64,000 nt of DNA from contig CAWCIV010000001.1 in the NCBI GenBank assembly GCA_963795805.1, forward strand, positions 558,001-622,000, read 5' to 3'. The position numbers were made by a program, and so were the translations under genes. The notes under the pieces were generated by a model, which searched no databases, was not told the DNA's origin, and worked only from the letters and a program-made list of their open reading frames with translations. This document shows, one piece after another, positions 25,242 through 34,840 of the stretch. Position 1 is the stretch's first letter, and every line of letters starts with the position of its first letter. Source of the DNA: JALYYC01 sp963795805 (GTDB lineage: Bacteria > Chloroflexota > Dormibacteria > CF-121).

Positions 25242-26779
25242 TTGGCTGTAGATGCGGCGTCTGAGGACGTCTTAGTCGAAAAACGGAAACTCAAGAAGTC
25301 GCTCTTCCGCTTCGACATGATCTTCTTCACGGTCTGCGCGATCCTCGCGATCGACACCATCGGGCAGACGTCGTCATATGGGGCCCAGGCGATCTTTTGG
25401 TTGGTGGTCTCGGCGGCGACGTTCCTCATCCCGTATGGGTTGCTGACCATGAGCTGGGGACCACGTTCCCGGTGGAGGGCGGTCCGTACGAGTGGGTTCG
25501 GCTCGCCTTCGGCCACATGGCTGGCGCCATCACCGCCGTGCTCTACTGGCTCAGCAACCCGATCTGGCTGGGCGGCACCCTGGCTGCGACCGCGATCGCT
25601 GCGTTGGACGCGCTCTGGGGCACCAAGATCGGCGGCAATACCGGGCTCTCGATCCTCGTCGGCCTCGCCTTCATTTGGGTCGCCGTGATGATGAACATCC
25701 TGTCCCTGCGCTCGATGAAGTGGGTGCCGAACCTCGGCGCCCTCGTCAAGATCGGCCTCTTTGCTCTCTTCGCCGTGCTCGTCCTGGTCTCCGGCGGCCA
25801 GCATGGCTTCAAAGGCAGTCTTGGCGGCATGTTCGACGGGCTCGGTCCGGCGTTCATCGGCGTCATCGGCGTCCTGGTCTTTCAATGGGTTGGCTTCGAG
25901 GTCCAGAGCAACGCCAGCGAAGAGATCGACAACCCACAGCGCGACATCCCCCGGGCGGTTGCCCTCTCGGCGGACCTGATCAGCGCGCTCGGATACGCGG
26001 TGCCGATCATCGGCGTCATCCTGGTCCTCAGCAGCAAGGACATCTCGAATGTGAGCGGCTTCGTTGCCGGCTACCAGGCCGTAGTCAGCAATGCGCTCGG
26101 CACCACCGGCGCCAACCTATTGAACGGGATCGTCGGGGCCGCGGTCGTGTTTGCGCTCCTTTCAAGCGGGACGGTCTGGCTGATGGGTTCTGACCGCTTG
26201 ATGGCGATCGGCGCGCTGCAGGGCTCGGGCCCTCGCCGCCTTGGCTATTTTTCCAAGCGGTTCGGGACGCCGGTCCCGGTGAATGTCCTGTCGGGTATCC
26301 TGGCGAGCCTCTTTTTGATCGCAAACTTCCTGATCACCGGCGGCAGCCTGAAGAACTTCTTCACGATCGTGCTCGGCCTCGTGATCTCGACAACCACCTT
26401 CTCGTACGTGCTCGTCTTCCCGGCGATTGTTGTCCTGCGCAGAAAGTACCCGAACGCGCGGCGGCCATATCGCATCGGCGGCGGCGTCGTTGGCGTGTGG
26501 GGCGCAATGCTGCTTTGCGAGGCGTATGTTGTGGCGGCCACGATCTTCTCGCTCTGGCCGAACCTATTCTCAGACAAGGTGACGGGCGCAGTCTCGGTCG
26601 GCGGTGTGAGTATCGGCCGCGGCACGTATGAGGTCACCGTTTTCGTAGCGACGGGCGTGATGCTGGCAATCGCAGTCGCCTTTTATGTCATCGGGCGCAA
26701 GCACGCGGTTCACGACCGCTGGCCGGATGAGGTCACGACGGCCCCCAGGCCCGAACTGGTAGGGGCGCGCAGAGTTTAG
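25242..26779 (+). pseudogene. APC-family amino acid permease, frameshifted
   Basis: Secondary amino-acid or amine transporter with about twelve membrane segments. The TTG at 25242 is chosen because AGGAGGG stands 6 bases upstream. The first frame covers the cytoplasmic N-terminus and LFRFDMIFFTVCAILAIDTI. Near 25445-25455 the frame changes, equivalent to one lost base. The second frame continues with ELGTTFPVEGGPYEWVRLAF, the conserved APC helix 2 block, and runs intact to the end. It is similar to glutamate/GABA-antiporter-like permeases by eye. It precedes a Rieske oxygenase by 10 bases, and both could serve the uptake and attack of the same amine. Confidence 0.82.
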
Positions 26780-26789
26780 ACTGCGTCGC

Positions 26790-27902
<1,113 letters not shown>

Positions 27903-29562
27903 ACGATCTGGCCGCCGACGATGGTGGCAAGGACCGACGCGCTCATGATTCGATCCGGATTGGCGAGGATGTCCTGGTCGAGGATCGCGAGGTCGGCCAG
28001 CATGCCCGGCTCGAGTGTCCCGACCTGCCGCTCCTGCCAGGCGGCATAGGCCGCCCCCGACGTGTAGCCGGCGAGCGCCTGGGCGACCGATAGGCGCTGC
28101 TCGGGTAACCAGCCACCGGTAGGGCGGCCATCCGCGGTCGTCCGGTGGACCGCCGAGTTGAGCCCGAGCCGCGGATCGAAGGAGACAACCGGCCAGTCGG
28201 AGCCGAACGCCAGCCGTCCACCCGCATCCAGGATGGATCGCCACACCCAGCCGCGCGAGGCCCGGTCTCGCCCGATCTTCGAGGTGAACAGATCGAGCTG
28301 GGCCGGTTCCGGGTCGCCGTGATAGGGCTGCATGCTGGCGATCACGCCCAGCCCGGAAAATCTCGGAATGTCGCTTGGATCGATGGTCTCGATGTGCTCG
28401 ATGCGATGCCGCCGCTCGCGCTGGCGGATTCCGGGCCAGCGCGGATTCGTAGGCGTCGAGGGCAAGGCGCACGCCCGCGTCGCCGATGCCATGAATCTGG
28501 ACCTGCCAGCCACGGGCATCGGCGATCCGGACGGCCTCGGCGAGCTCGCCCGGCTCCCACACCGGCCGGCCACGAGCACCCGGCTGGCTCGCGTCGCAGG
28601 CCCTCATAGGGCTCGAGCATCATGGCCGTCTCGGACTCGATGACGCCATCGGCGAAAGCCTTCACGATGCCGCCGGAGACCCACGGGTCGGCGCGACGAG
28701 GGAAGGCGACCTCCTCGTAGAGAGCCAGCCGGCGTTCCCAATCCGCCATGCCCAGCCCGGGCTCCATCCGCTGGGCGAGCCGGATCCGGATCCGGGGCCG
28801 GCCGGAGTCGGCAAGGGCCTGATAGATCTCGAACTGCTCGAGGCCAGCGCCGGCCTCCTGGACGCTGGTCAGGCCGTGCTGGTGAGCGAGCCCGATCGCC
28901 TGGGCCAGGCTATGCAGGTCCTGCGCGATGGTCCGGGCGGGTAAGGCGAGGTCGACCAGGTCCATGGCCGCCTCTTTGAGAATGCCCGTGGCGTGTCCGG
29001 CGGCATCACGCTGGATCTCACCCCTAGGTGGGTTCGCCGTCGCGTCGTCGATCCCTAGTCGCGCCAGGGCAGCCCCGTTGACCCAGGTGGTGTGGCTGTC
29101 GTAGGCCTCCAGCGCGACCGGGCGGCCGGGCACGATTCGATCCAGCAAGGCGCGATCGGGCATCCCGCCCTCGAAAACGGCGTAAAACCAGCCGCGCCCG
29201 AGCAGCCAGTCGCGACCGGGGTGTCGTGCCGCGAAGTCATCGATCCGTGCCAGGACGGCCCCAATGGTCGTCTCGGCCGAGAGTTCGAGGTTTTCGAGGT
29301 TGCGCGCCCCGTTCAGGAAGTGGACGTGGGCGTCGTTGAAGCCGGGCATGATCAGGCCGCCGGCCGCATCGACGACCCTCGTATTCGGACTGATGAGGCC
29401 GCTCAGCTGCTCGTCAGAGCCGGAAGCGAGAATGCGGCCACTTTGGATCGCAACGGCCGTAGCGGGGCCGGCAGCGGGCCAGACGCGGCCATGGTGCACC
29501 ACGATCGAGGCGGAGGGTTCGATGCACAGGATCGTAGCGGCCGGTGCCCACCGTTTAGGTCA

Positions 29563-29591
29563 TTGACGAGGTCCGGGCCGCCTGCTACGTT
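29563..29591 (+). promoter_or_regulatory. Probable promoter of the APC permease at 29625
   Basis: TTGACG at 29563-29568 (5 of 6) is followed after 17 bases by TACGTT at 29586-29591 (T1, A2 and T6 kept). A strong purine-rich ribosome site (GAGAGGAGGG) precedes ATG 29625. Confidence 0.45.
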
Positions 29592-29624
29592 TGGCGGAGT
29601 TTAAGGGAGAGGAGGGAACCCCCC

Positions 29625-31181
29625 ATGTCGTCACACGGTCTCAAGCCGCCTCCGACCAGGATCGAGGCGTCCAGTTCCCAGGAAGCGGCCGATGCGCGCG
29701 ACCTGGCCGGGTTTGGCTACAAACAGGAACTCAAGCGCATCCTCGGCGTCTACTCCAGCTTCGCCGTGGCGTTCTCCTATATCTCGCCGAGCACTGGCAT
29801 CTTCACGCTCTTTGCGCCGATCGGCCTGGCGATCGCCGGGCCCTTCTTCTTCTGGAGCTGGCCGCTGGTCGCGCTCGGTCAGTTCATCATCGCGCTGAAC
29901 TTCGCCGAGGTCAGCTCACATTTTCCCGTTGCAGGGTCGGTTTACCAGTGGACGAAGTACCTTTCCAACCGCGCCTACTCCTGGATGACGGGTTGGATCT
30001 ACCTGTTTGCCGGCATCATCACGGTCACCGGGGTGGTCGCGACGATTCCGGGGCTGGTGCTCATTCCGTTGCTCAACAACCTTGGCATGGGCATCACGAA
30101 CAATGCGCAGACGCAGGTGGCGATCGCGCTGGTGATTCTCGCCAGCACCACCTTACTGAACGTCTTCGGGGTTCGCCTGGTCGCCCTGATCAACAACACC
30201 GGGGTCGTGTTCGAAATCCTGGGGATGGTGGTCTTTGCGCTTGTCCTCCTGATCTTCTACCATCACCAGCCGGCCACGGTCATCTTCGACAGCAGCTACC
30301 TGGGCTCCAGTAATCAGGTCGGCGTCTTCCTTGCCGCCATGTTCATGTCCCTGTTCGTGATCTACGGCTTCGATACCGCCAGCACGCTTGCGGAGGAGAC
30401 GAGGAATCCGCGAGTGGAAGCCCCCAAAGCGGTCCTTGCCTCCGTGGTCGGGGCCTTCATCATCGGCACCGTCTTCCTCCTCGCCTTGATCATTGCCATA
30501 CCGAACATGCAGAAATTCGTCGCGGGTGCAGGGGCAACCCCTCCAACGATCACGTCGCCCGCCGACGTTCTCAACGCCGTTCTTCCCGGGTGGATGGCCA
30601 ACCTCTACCTCGTTGTCGTCCTCGCCGCAATCTACGTCTGCTGCCTGGCGATCCAGACTTCAACCATCCGGCTGGCGTTTGGCATGGCGCGCGATGGCAA
30701 GCTCCCGCTCGCGCGGTTCTACAACAAGGTCAGTCCGACGCTGCACACCCCCGTCATCACCTGCCTGGTCGTGGGCGTCCTTGCCGCGCTCCCGTTCATT
30801 TACTATGCCGGCGCCGGGCTGATCGCCATCGTCGCCACCGGCATGATCTACCTGGCCTACATGCTGGGCAACATCGCCATCCTGCTCGCCCGGCTGCGGG
30901 GTTGGCCGACCGAGGGCGCGCCGTTCAAACTTGGCGGCTGGGGCACGATCATCAACGTCCTCGGCCTTGCCTGGGGCGCCTCGATGCTCGTCAACTTCCT
31001 CTGGCCCCGTCCCGCGAGTAATCCGAGCGTCAATGCGATCCTGGCCCCTGGCGGCGCCAGCCTGGGAGGGTTCGGTGACGCCGTGCCGATCTTTGAACTC
31101 GTGGTGGCACTGATCGTCGTCGTCGGCGCGATCTACTACCTCGTGGCGCAGCGCGAGCAGACCCGGACGGTATCTCGGTGA
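29625..31181 (+). CDS. APC-family amino acid/polyamine permease
   Basis: Secondary transporter of 518 aa with about twelve to fourteen hydrophobic segments. FAVAFSYISPSTGIFTLFAP is the first helix. FPVAGSVYQWTKYLSNRAYS is the conserved loop with helix 2-3 elements, and GFDTASTLAEETRNPRVEAP is the APC signature around helix 6-7. The family includes choline/ethanolamine and GABA permeases, which agrees with the amine-handling genes beside it. Unlike the related permease at 25242 it is intact. A GAAA-loop hairpin follows the stop. Confidence 0.88.
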   Translation: MSSHGLKPPPTRIEASSSQEAADARDLAGFGYKQELKRILGVYSSFAVAFSYISPSTGIFTLFAPIGLAIAGPFFFWSWPLVALGQFIIALNFAEVSSHFPVAGSVYQWTKYLSNRAYSWMTGWIYLFAGIITVTGVVATIPGLVLIPLLNNLGMGITNNAQTQVAIALVILASTTLLNVFGVRLVALINNTGVVFEILGMVVFALVLLIFYHHQPATVIFDSSYLGSSNQVGVFLAAMFMSLFVIYGFDTASTLAEETRNPRVEAPKAVLASVVGAFIIGTVFLLALIIAIPNMQKFVAGAGATPPTITSPADVLNAVLPGWMANLYLVVVLAAIYVCCLAIQTSTIRLAFGMARDGKLPLARFYNKVSPTLHTPVITCLVVGVLAALPFIYYAGAGLIAIVATGMIYLAYMLGNIAILLARLRGWPTEGAPFKLGGWGTIINVLGLAWGASMLVNFLWPRPASNPSVNAILAPGGASLGGFGDAVPIFELVVALIVVVGAIYYLVAQREQTRTVSR

Positions 31182-31191
31182 TCGAGGACAG

Positions 31192-31211
31192 GCGGCGGGG
31201 AAACCTGCCGC
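31192..31211 (+). terminator. GNRA-loop stem-loop after the APC permease
   Basis: GCGGCGGG (31192-31199) pairs with CCTGCCGC (31204-31211), with one G-T wobble, around a GAAA tetraloop. CTTGT follows, so the T-run is short. It sits between the permease stop and the -10 element at 31219 for the next operon. Confidence 0.5.
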
Positions 31212-31218
31212 TTGTACC

Positions 31219-31224
31219 TATAAT
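31219..31224 (+). promoter_or_regulatory. Consensus -10 element ahead of the moaD-like operon
   Basis: A perfect TATAAT lies 9 bases before ATG 31234. No good -35 is seen at 16-18 bases. The transcript would have almost no leader. If real, it would drive the ten-gene run from 31234 to 39686. Confidence 0.45.
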
Positions 31225-31233
31225 GCGGAGACC

Positions 31234-31509
31234 ATGGCCGTCAAGATCCGGGTCCCGGGTGCGCTCCGCCAGTTGACGCGTGGCGCTGCGATCGTCGAGG
31301 TCAGCGCACAGGACGTCGGCCAGGCGCTCGATGCGCTGAACGAGCAGTTCCCGGGATTCCGCGAGCGCCTTTATGACGATAAGGGACAGCTGCGGCAGTT
31401 CATCAACATCTATCGCAACGACGAGGACATCCGCTTCGGATCGGGACTCAAGACGCCACTGAGCGAGACTGACGATCTTTCGATTGTTCCGGCCGTCGCC
31501 GGCGGCTGA
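31234..31509 (+). CDS. MoaD/ThiS-like ubiquitin-fold sulfur carrier
   Basis: Small beta-grasp protein of 91 aa that can carry sulfur as a C-terminal thiocarboxylate. The sequence runs from VKIRVPGALRQLTRG through FRERLYDDKGQLRQFINIYR to DDLSIVPAVAGG, ending exactly in Gly-Gly as needed for adenylation by a MoeB/ThiF enzyme. The longer mid-loop with FINIYRNDEDIR is typical of the CysO/MoaD-like group used for cysteine or other sulfur transfers. The neighbouring NIL-domain gene (6 bases away) and mnmA point to a sulfur role. No E1 or JAMM protease gene is adjacent. Confidence 0.85.
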   Translation: MAVKIRVPGALRQLTRGAAIVEVSAQDVGQALDALNEQFPGFRERLYDDKGQLRQFINIYRNDEDIRFGSGLKTPLSETDDLSIVPAVAGG

Positions 31510-31515
31510 GCCCAG

Positions 31516-31746
31516 ATGGCGCGGACGAGCGTGCGCCTGACGTTCCGCCGTGACACCCTCAATATCCCCGTGATCTATCAGATCGGCAAGGATTACAAGG
31601 TGGTCACAAACATCCGGCGCGCCGAGGTCAAGGACGAAATGGGGTGGGCCGATCTCGATCTCGACGGGGAGCAGCCGGAGATCGAACGTGCCCTTACCTA
31701 TTGCCAGAACCAGGGGGTCGAGGTGCAGCGCCTGGGGCCGGCGTGA
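31516..31746 (+). CDS. NIL-domain protein
   Basis: A 76-aa protein consisting only of a NIL domain, the ferredoxin-like fold found at the end of methionine ABC transporters and in some sulfur-metabolism proteins. Supporting pattern: VRLTFRRDTLNIPVIYQIGK (strand and helix with N-I-P in the N-I-L position), VTNIRRAEVKDEMGWADLDL and the final helix with GVEVQRLG. There is no ATPase domain. It overlaps mnmA by four bases and follows the MoaD-like gene, a set consistent with thiol or sulfur delivery. Confidence 0.82.
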   Translation: MARTSVRLTFRRDTLNIPVIYQIGKDYKVVTNIRRAEVKDEMGWADLDLDGEQPEIERALTYCQNQGVEVQRLGPA

Positions 31747-32831
31747 GAGTCGCCGTCGCGATGAGCGGCGGCGTCGATTCCTCGGTGGCGGCGGCGCTCA
31801 TGCGGGATGAGGGCCACGAGGTCTTCGGCGTGACGCTCCAGCTCTGGCCGAAGGAGATGGCGGCCCGCGACTTCGATAAGCACCACGGCTGCTGCTCGCT
31901 GGACGCGGTCGAGGACGCGAGGCGGGTTGCGACCCGGCTCGGAATCCCGTATTACGTCCTGAACTTCGAGGACCAGTTTCGCGCGGCCGTGATCGAACCC
32001 TTCACCACGTCGTACCTGGAGGGTCTCACGCCGAACCCCTGCATCCGCTGCAACGAGACCATCAAGTTCGGCCTGCTTCTCCAGAAGGCCCTCGCCCTCG
32101 GCGCCGACGTCCTCGCCACCGGGCACTATGCCCGCATCGATGATGGTGAGGGCGGGCTGCTGCTGAAGAAGGCGGTCGATCAGCGCAAGGACCAGTCCTA
32201 CGTGCTGTACCAGCTCGGCCAGGGTGAGCTGCGCTCGCTCCGGTTCCCGCTCGGCGAATGGACAAAGGCGCAGGTCCGTGCCCGCGCCGCGGAGCTCGGG
32301 CTCGTGACCGCCCTGAAGCCCGAAAGCCAGGAGATCTGCTTTATCGCGGACGGCAGCTACCGGGACTTGTTGAAGACGCGCTTCGCCGAGCGGGTGCGCC
32401 CGGGACCGGTAATCGATGAAAGCGGAGCCGTGGTCGGCGAGCACGACGGGGTCGCGATGTACACCGTCGGGCAGCGCTCCGGCCTGCGACTGCGATCGGC
32501 CGGTCCCGCCGCAGAACCGAAGTACGTGAGCGCGATCGACCCGATCGCGAACACGGTCACCATCGGAGGCAATGCCCGAATGTTCGCGACCGCCTGCCGG
32601 GTGAATGACGTCCGCTATGTCAGCGGCGCGGCGCCGTCGGGTCCATTTCAGGCGCAGGTCAAGGTGCGATCGCATGCCGCCGACGCTGATGCGCTCGTCT
32701 GCCCCCGGGGTGACGAGGCGACGATCGAGTTCGCGGAGCCGCAACGCGCCCTGGCGCCCGGCCAGGCGGCGGTCTTCTACGACGGCGACCGCGTGGTCGG
32801 CGGCGGCCCGATCCGCGCGACGCCCCGGTGA
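31743..32831 (+). CDS. mnmA: tRNA-specific 2-thiouridylase MnmA
   Basis: Installs sulfur at U34 of Glu, Gln and Lys tRNAs. The PP-loop ATP site is AMSGGVDSSVAAALM. The two catalytic cysteines are in TPNPCIRCNETIKF and ESQEICFIADG. The HTGQR-like barrel domain shows YTVGQRSGLRL, and the C-terminal beta domain is complete. GTG 31743 is preferred because the frame upstream lies inside the NIL-domain gene. It is placed between sulfur-carrier-like genes and a membrane/flavoprotein operon. Confidence 0.93.
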   Translation: MRVAVAMSGGVDSSVAAALMRDEGHEVFGVTLQLWPKEMAARDFDKHHGCCSLDAVEDARRVATRLGIPYYVLNFEDQFRAAVIEPFTTSYLEGLTPNPCIRCNETIKFGLLLQKALALGADVLATGHYARIDDGEGGLLLKKAVDQRKDQSYVLYQLGQGELRSLRFPLGEWTKAQVRARAAELGLVTALKPESQEICFIADGSYRDLLKTRFAERVRPGPVIDESGAVVGEHDGVAMYTVGQRSGLRLRSAGPAAEPKYVSAIDPIANTVTIGGNARMFATACRVNDVRYVSGAAPSGPFQAQVKVRSHAADADALVCPRGDEATIEFAEPQRALAPGQAAVFYDGDRVVGGGPIRATPR

Positions 32832-33124
32832 CTCAGCTCGACCTGGCAGCGCAGCACCCCCTCCTGCCGGTTGCCGCGCAGATCCTTCTTGCGTACCTGG
32901 CATCGGTCGGCGGCGTCCTGGCGGCAAAACTCGCCTGGGAGGGTCGGACGGCGTACTGGCTTTCGGTTCTCGGCGTGCTGCTCTTCCTGATCGGGGCGCT
33001 CTGGGGGCGAGGCATTCTCGCCTCTGGGACGACCTTTAGCGCGGTGGGGGCGGGCATAGCGATGGTGATCATCGGGGTCGCCCTCGACCTCCTCTTCGGG
33101 CCACCCTTCAGCACGACCAAATAG
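32828..33124 (+). CDS. Small membrane protein, 98 aa
   Basis: I do not recognise a family. Three hydrophobic stretches are clear: about residues 15-35 (ILLAYLASVGGVLAA), 43-60 (YWLSVLGVLLFLIGALWG) and 70-90 (AVGAGIAMVIIGVALDLLFG). The GTG start overlaps the mnmA stop by four bases, and the stop is 11 bases before the FNR-like flavoprotein. Its position suggests it could be an accessory membrane subunit of the complex I-like module downstream. Confidence 0.6.
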   Translation: MTQLDLAAQHPLLPVAAQILLAYLASVGGVLAAKLAWEGRTAYWLSVLGVLLFLIGALWGRGILASGTTFSAVGAGIAMVIIGVALDLLFGPPFSTTK

Positions 33125-33135
33125 CATTACCGGTG

Positions 33136-33912
33136 ATGGACGCGTCCGACAAGTACATGAGCGCGGCGATCGTCGCCCGCAAAGACTACGGACCGACCCT
33201 CTTCAGTGTTTGGATCAAGCCCCCGGAACCCTTGCCGTTCAAGGCCGGACAGTACGTCGCCTTCGGGGTCGAGCACAGCGACAAGGTGCTCGAACGGGCC
33301 TTCTCCATCGTCTCGAGCCCGCTCGAGGCGGAGCTGGAGTTCTTCATCGAGATGGTCCCTGAGGGCGCGCTCTCGCCGCAGCTACACCGGCTGGCCGTCG
33401 GCGACCACGTCTACATGCGAAAGAAGGCGAAGGGCATCTTCAACCTCGATGCAAAGTCCGGCCACCGGAAACACTTTCTGATCTCGACGGTCACCGGAAT
33501 CGCCCCCTATGTCAGCATGGTGCGCACCCTTGCCCGGGACCTTAGGGAGGGTCGCCTGACAGAGCCCCAGCGCCTGGTTATCCTGCAGGGCGCCGCGCGC
33601 TCCGACGAATTCGCCTACGATCGCGAGCTGATCGAGGCCGCGGCGGAGTTTCCCTGGGTGACCTACATCCCGACGATCAGCCGGCCCTGGGAGGATCCGG
33701 AGTGGGGCGGCGAGCGGGGAAGGGTGGACGACCTCGTGCGCAAGTACTCGGACACGCTTGGCCTCGAGCCGGCGGAGACCACCGCCTACCTGTGTGGCAA
33801 CCCAGGCATGATCGTCAACGCCCGCGACATCCTGCGCCGCCGCGGCTACGACCACGCCGCGATCAAGGAAGAGACGTACTGGAAGCCGGGGGAGGGTGAG
33901 GTTGAGTACTGA
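33136..33912 (+). CDS. FNR-family FAD/NAD(P)-binding oxidoreductase
   Basis: Ferredoxin-NADP reductase-like flavoprotein of 258 aa that moves electrons between NAD(P)H and a one-electron carrier. FAD is bound by ERAFSIVSSPLE (R-x-F-S type). The nucleotide domain has STVTGIAPYVSMVR in the G-T-G-I-A-P position and YLCGNPGMIVNARDIL at the end. A beta-barrel with FKAGQYVAFGVE precedes them. There is no fused [2Fe-2S] domain. Its 3' end overlaps the NuoJ-like gene by 17 bases, so it is made together with the membrane subunits and may feed them electrons. Confidence 0.87.
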   Translation: MDASDKYMSAAIVARKDYGPTLFSVWIKPPEPLPFKAGQYVAFGVEHSDKVLERAFSIVSSPLEAELEFFIEMVPEGALSPQLHRLAVGDHVYMRKKAKGIFNLDAKSGHRKHFLISTVTGIAPYVSMVRTLARDLREGRLTEPQRLVILQGAARSDEFAYDRELIEAAAEFPWVTYIPTISRPWEDPEWGGERGRVDDLVRKYSDTLGLEPAETTAYLCGNPGMIVNARDILRRRGYDHAAIKEETYWKPGEGEVEY

Positions 33913-34525
33913 GATAGAATCTCTCGCCGTGCCGCTGATCGGGGCGCTTCCCCAGTCGATCACAGACCAACCTGCCGTCCTCATCATCTATGTGCTGCTT
34001 GTCGTCGCGATCGGCTCGGCGCTGGCGAGCGTCCTGCTGCGTAGCGTGCTCTACGCGATTGCCGCCTTCGCTGTCACCATGGCCGCGGTGGCGTTTCTCT
34101 ACCTGATGCTGGCGCCATTCCTCCTCTTCGCCGTCCAGCTGTTGATCTTCACGACGGTGAGTGCCGGCCTGCTGATCGGCTTGCTTCGGACCACGACCGG
34201 GCTCGACGAGGCGCCTGCCAGCCCATTTAGCGCTGAGTTGATCGCCGGCGCGGCCATTGCTGCGGCCGTCGCCGCCCTGCTCGGGGTCGTCGTCGGAGCC
34301 ACCCACTGGCCGGTGCATTTCACGGACCTCACCGAAGGCTTTGGACATTCGCTTCTGAACACCTACATCGTCGGGATCGCGGTTCTGGTAGTGATGGTCG
34401 CCTCGGCGGCTCTTGGCGCCGGCCTGCTCGTAACCCAGCGTCTCGGCCGGCGCGCCGCGGTGACCGCGCCTCCGGCGGCCCTGCAGGGGCGGCAACGGCC
34501 ACGGCGACCGGAGCCCCGCCGATGA
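33896..34525 (+). CDS. NADH-quinone oxidoreductase subunit J-like protein
   Basis: Homologue of the complex I membrane subunit J, 209 aa with about five hydrophobic segments. VLYAIAAFAVTMAAVAFLYL corresponds to helix 2 and APFLLFAVQLLIFTTVSAGL to helix 3. The helix 3 core, normally Y-A-G-A-I around the pi-bulge, reads FTTVS here (residues 85-89), so the conserved Tyr and Gly are absent. The start is GTG 33896 (TTG 33902 possible) within the FNR gene. It overlaps the K-like gene by four bases. It is divergent but its order before K, L, M and N is canonical. Confidence 0.72.
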   Translation: MRLSTEIESLAVPLIGALPQSITDQPAVLIIYVLLVVAIGSALASVLLRSVLYAIAAFAVTMAAVAFLYLMLAPFLLFAVQLLIFTTVSAGLLIGLLRTTTGLDEAPASPFSAELIAGAAIAAAVAALLGVVVGATHWPVHFTDLTEGFGHSLLNTYIVGIAVLVVMVASAALGAGLLVTQRLGRRAAVTAPPAALQGRQRPRRPEPRR

Positions 34526-34839
34526 GCGCCGGCCTAAACCTGGTCCTGACCACCTCGGCCATCGTGTTCGGCATCGGCGCCCTGGCGCTGCTCGTCAAGC
34601 GGAGTGTTGTCGTCATGCTGATCGGCACGCAATTCATGCTGACCGCCGGCAGCCTCGCCTTTATCGCTTTTTCACGCTTCGGCTTCGGCGCGGTGAACCC
34701 GTCCCGAGGCCAGGTGGTCGCCCTGATCGTGTCGGGATTGGGGATCGCCGAGTTGGCGGCGGGGCTGGCGATGGCGGCGATCATCTACCGCGAGCAGCGG
34801 ACCTTCCTGGTCGACGAGTACGAGTCGGTAGCGAGCTGA
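34522..34839 (+). CDS. NADH-quinone oxidoreductase subunit K-like protein
   Basis: Three-helix complex I membrane subunit of 105 aa, near the usual 100. The conserved helix 2 block 'm-L-I-G-l-E-i-m-l-n-a' appears as VMLIGTQFMLTAGSLAFIAF, with Gln37 in place of the proton-channel Glu (Glu36 in E. coli NuoK). The second channel Glu is kept in GLGIAELAAGLAMAAII. It lies between J and L in the normal order, with a one-base gap to L. Confidence 0.82.
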   Translation: MSAGLNLVLTTSAIVFGIGALALLVKRSVVVMLIGTQFMLTAGSLAFIAFSRFGFGAVNPSRGQVVALIVSGLGIAELAAGLAMAAIIYREQRTFLVDEYESVAS

Positions 34840-34840
34840 C

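Noticed and set aside
31698..32927. A 409-codon minus-strand open frame across mnmA
   Set aside because: mnmA shows all catalytic motifs. The antisense frame has no recognisable domain and is Arg/Gly-rich in the way of shadow frames.
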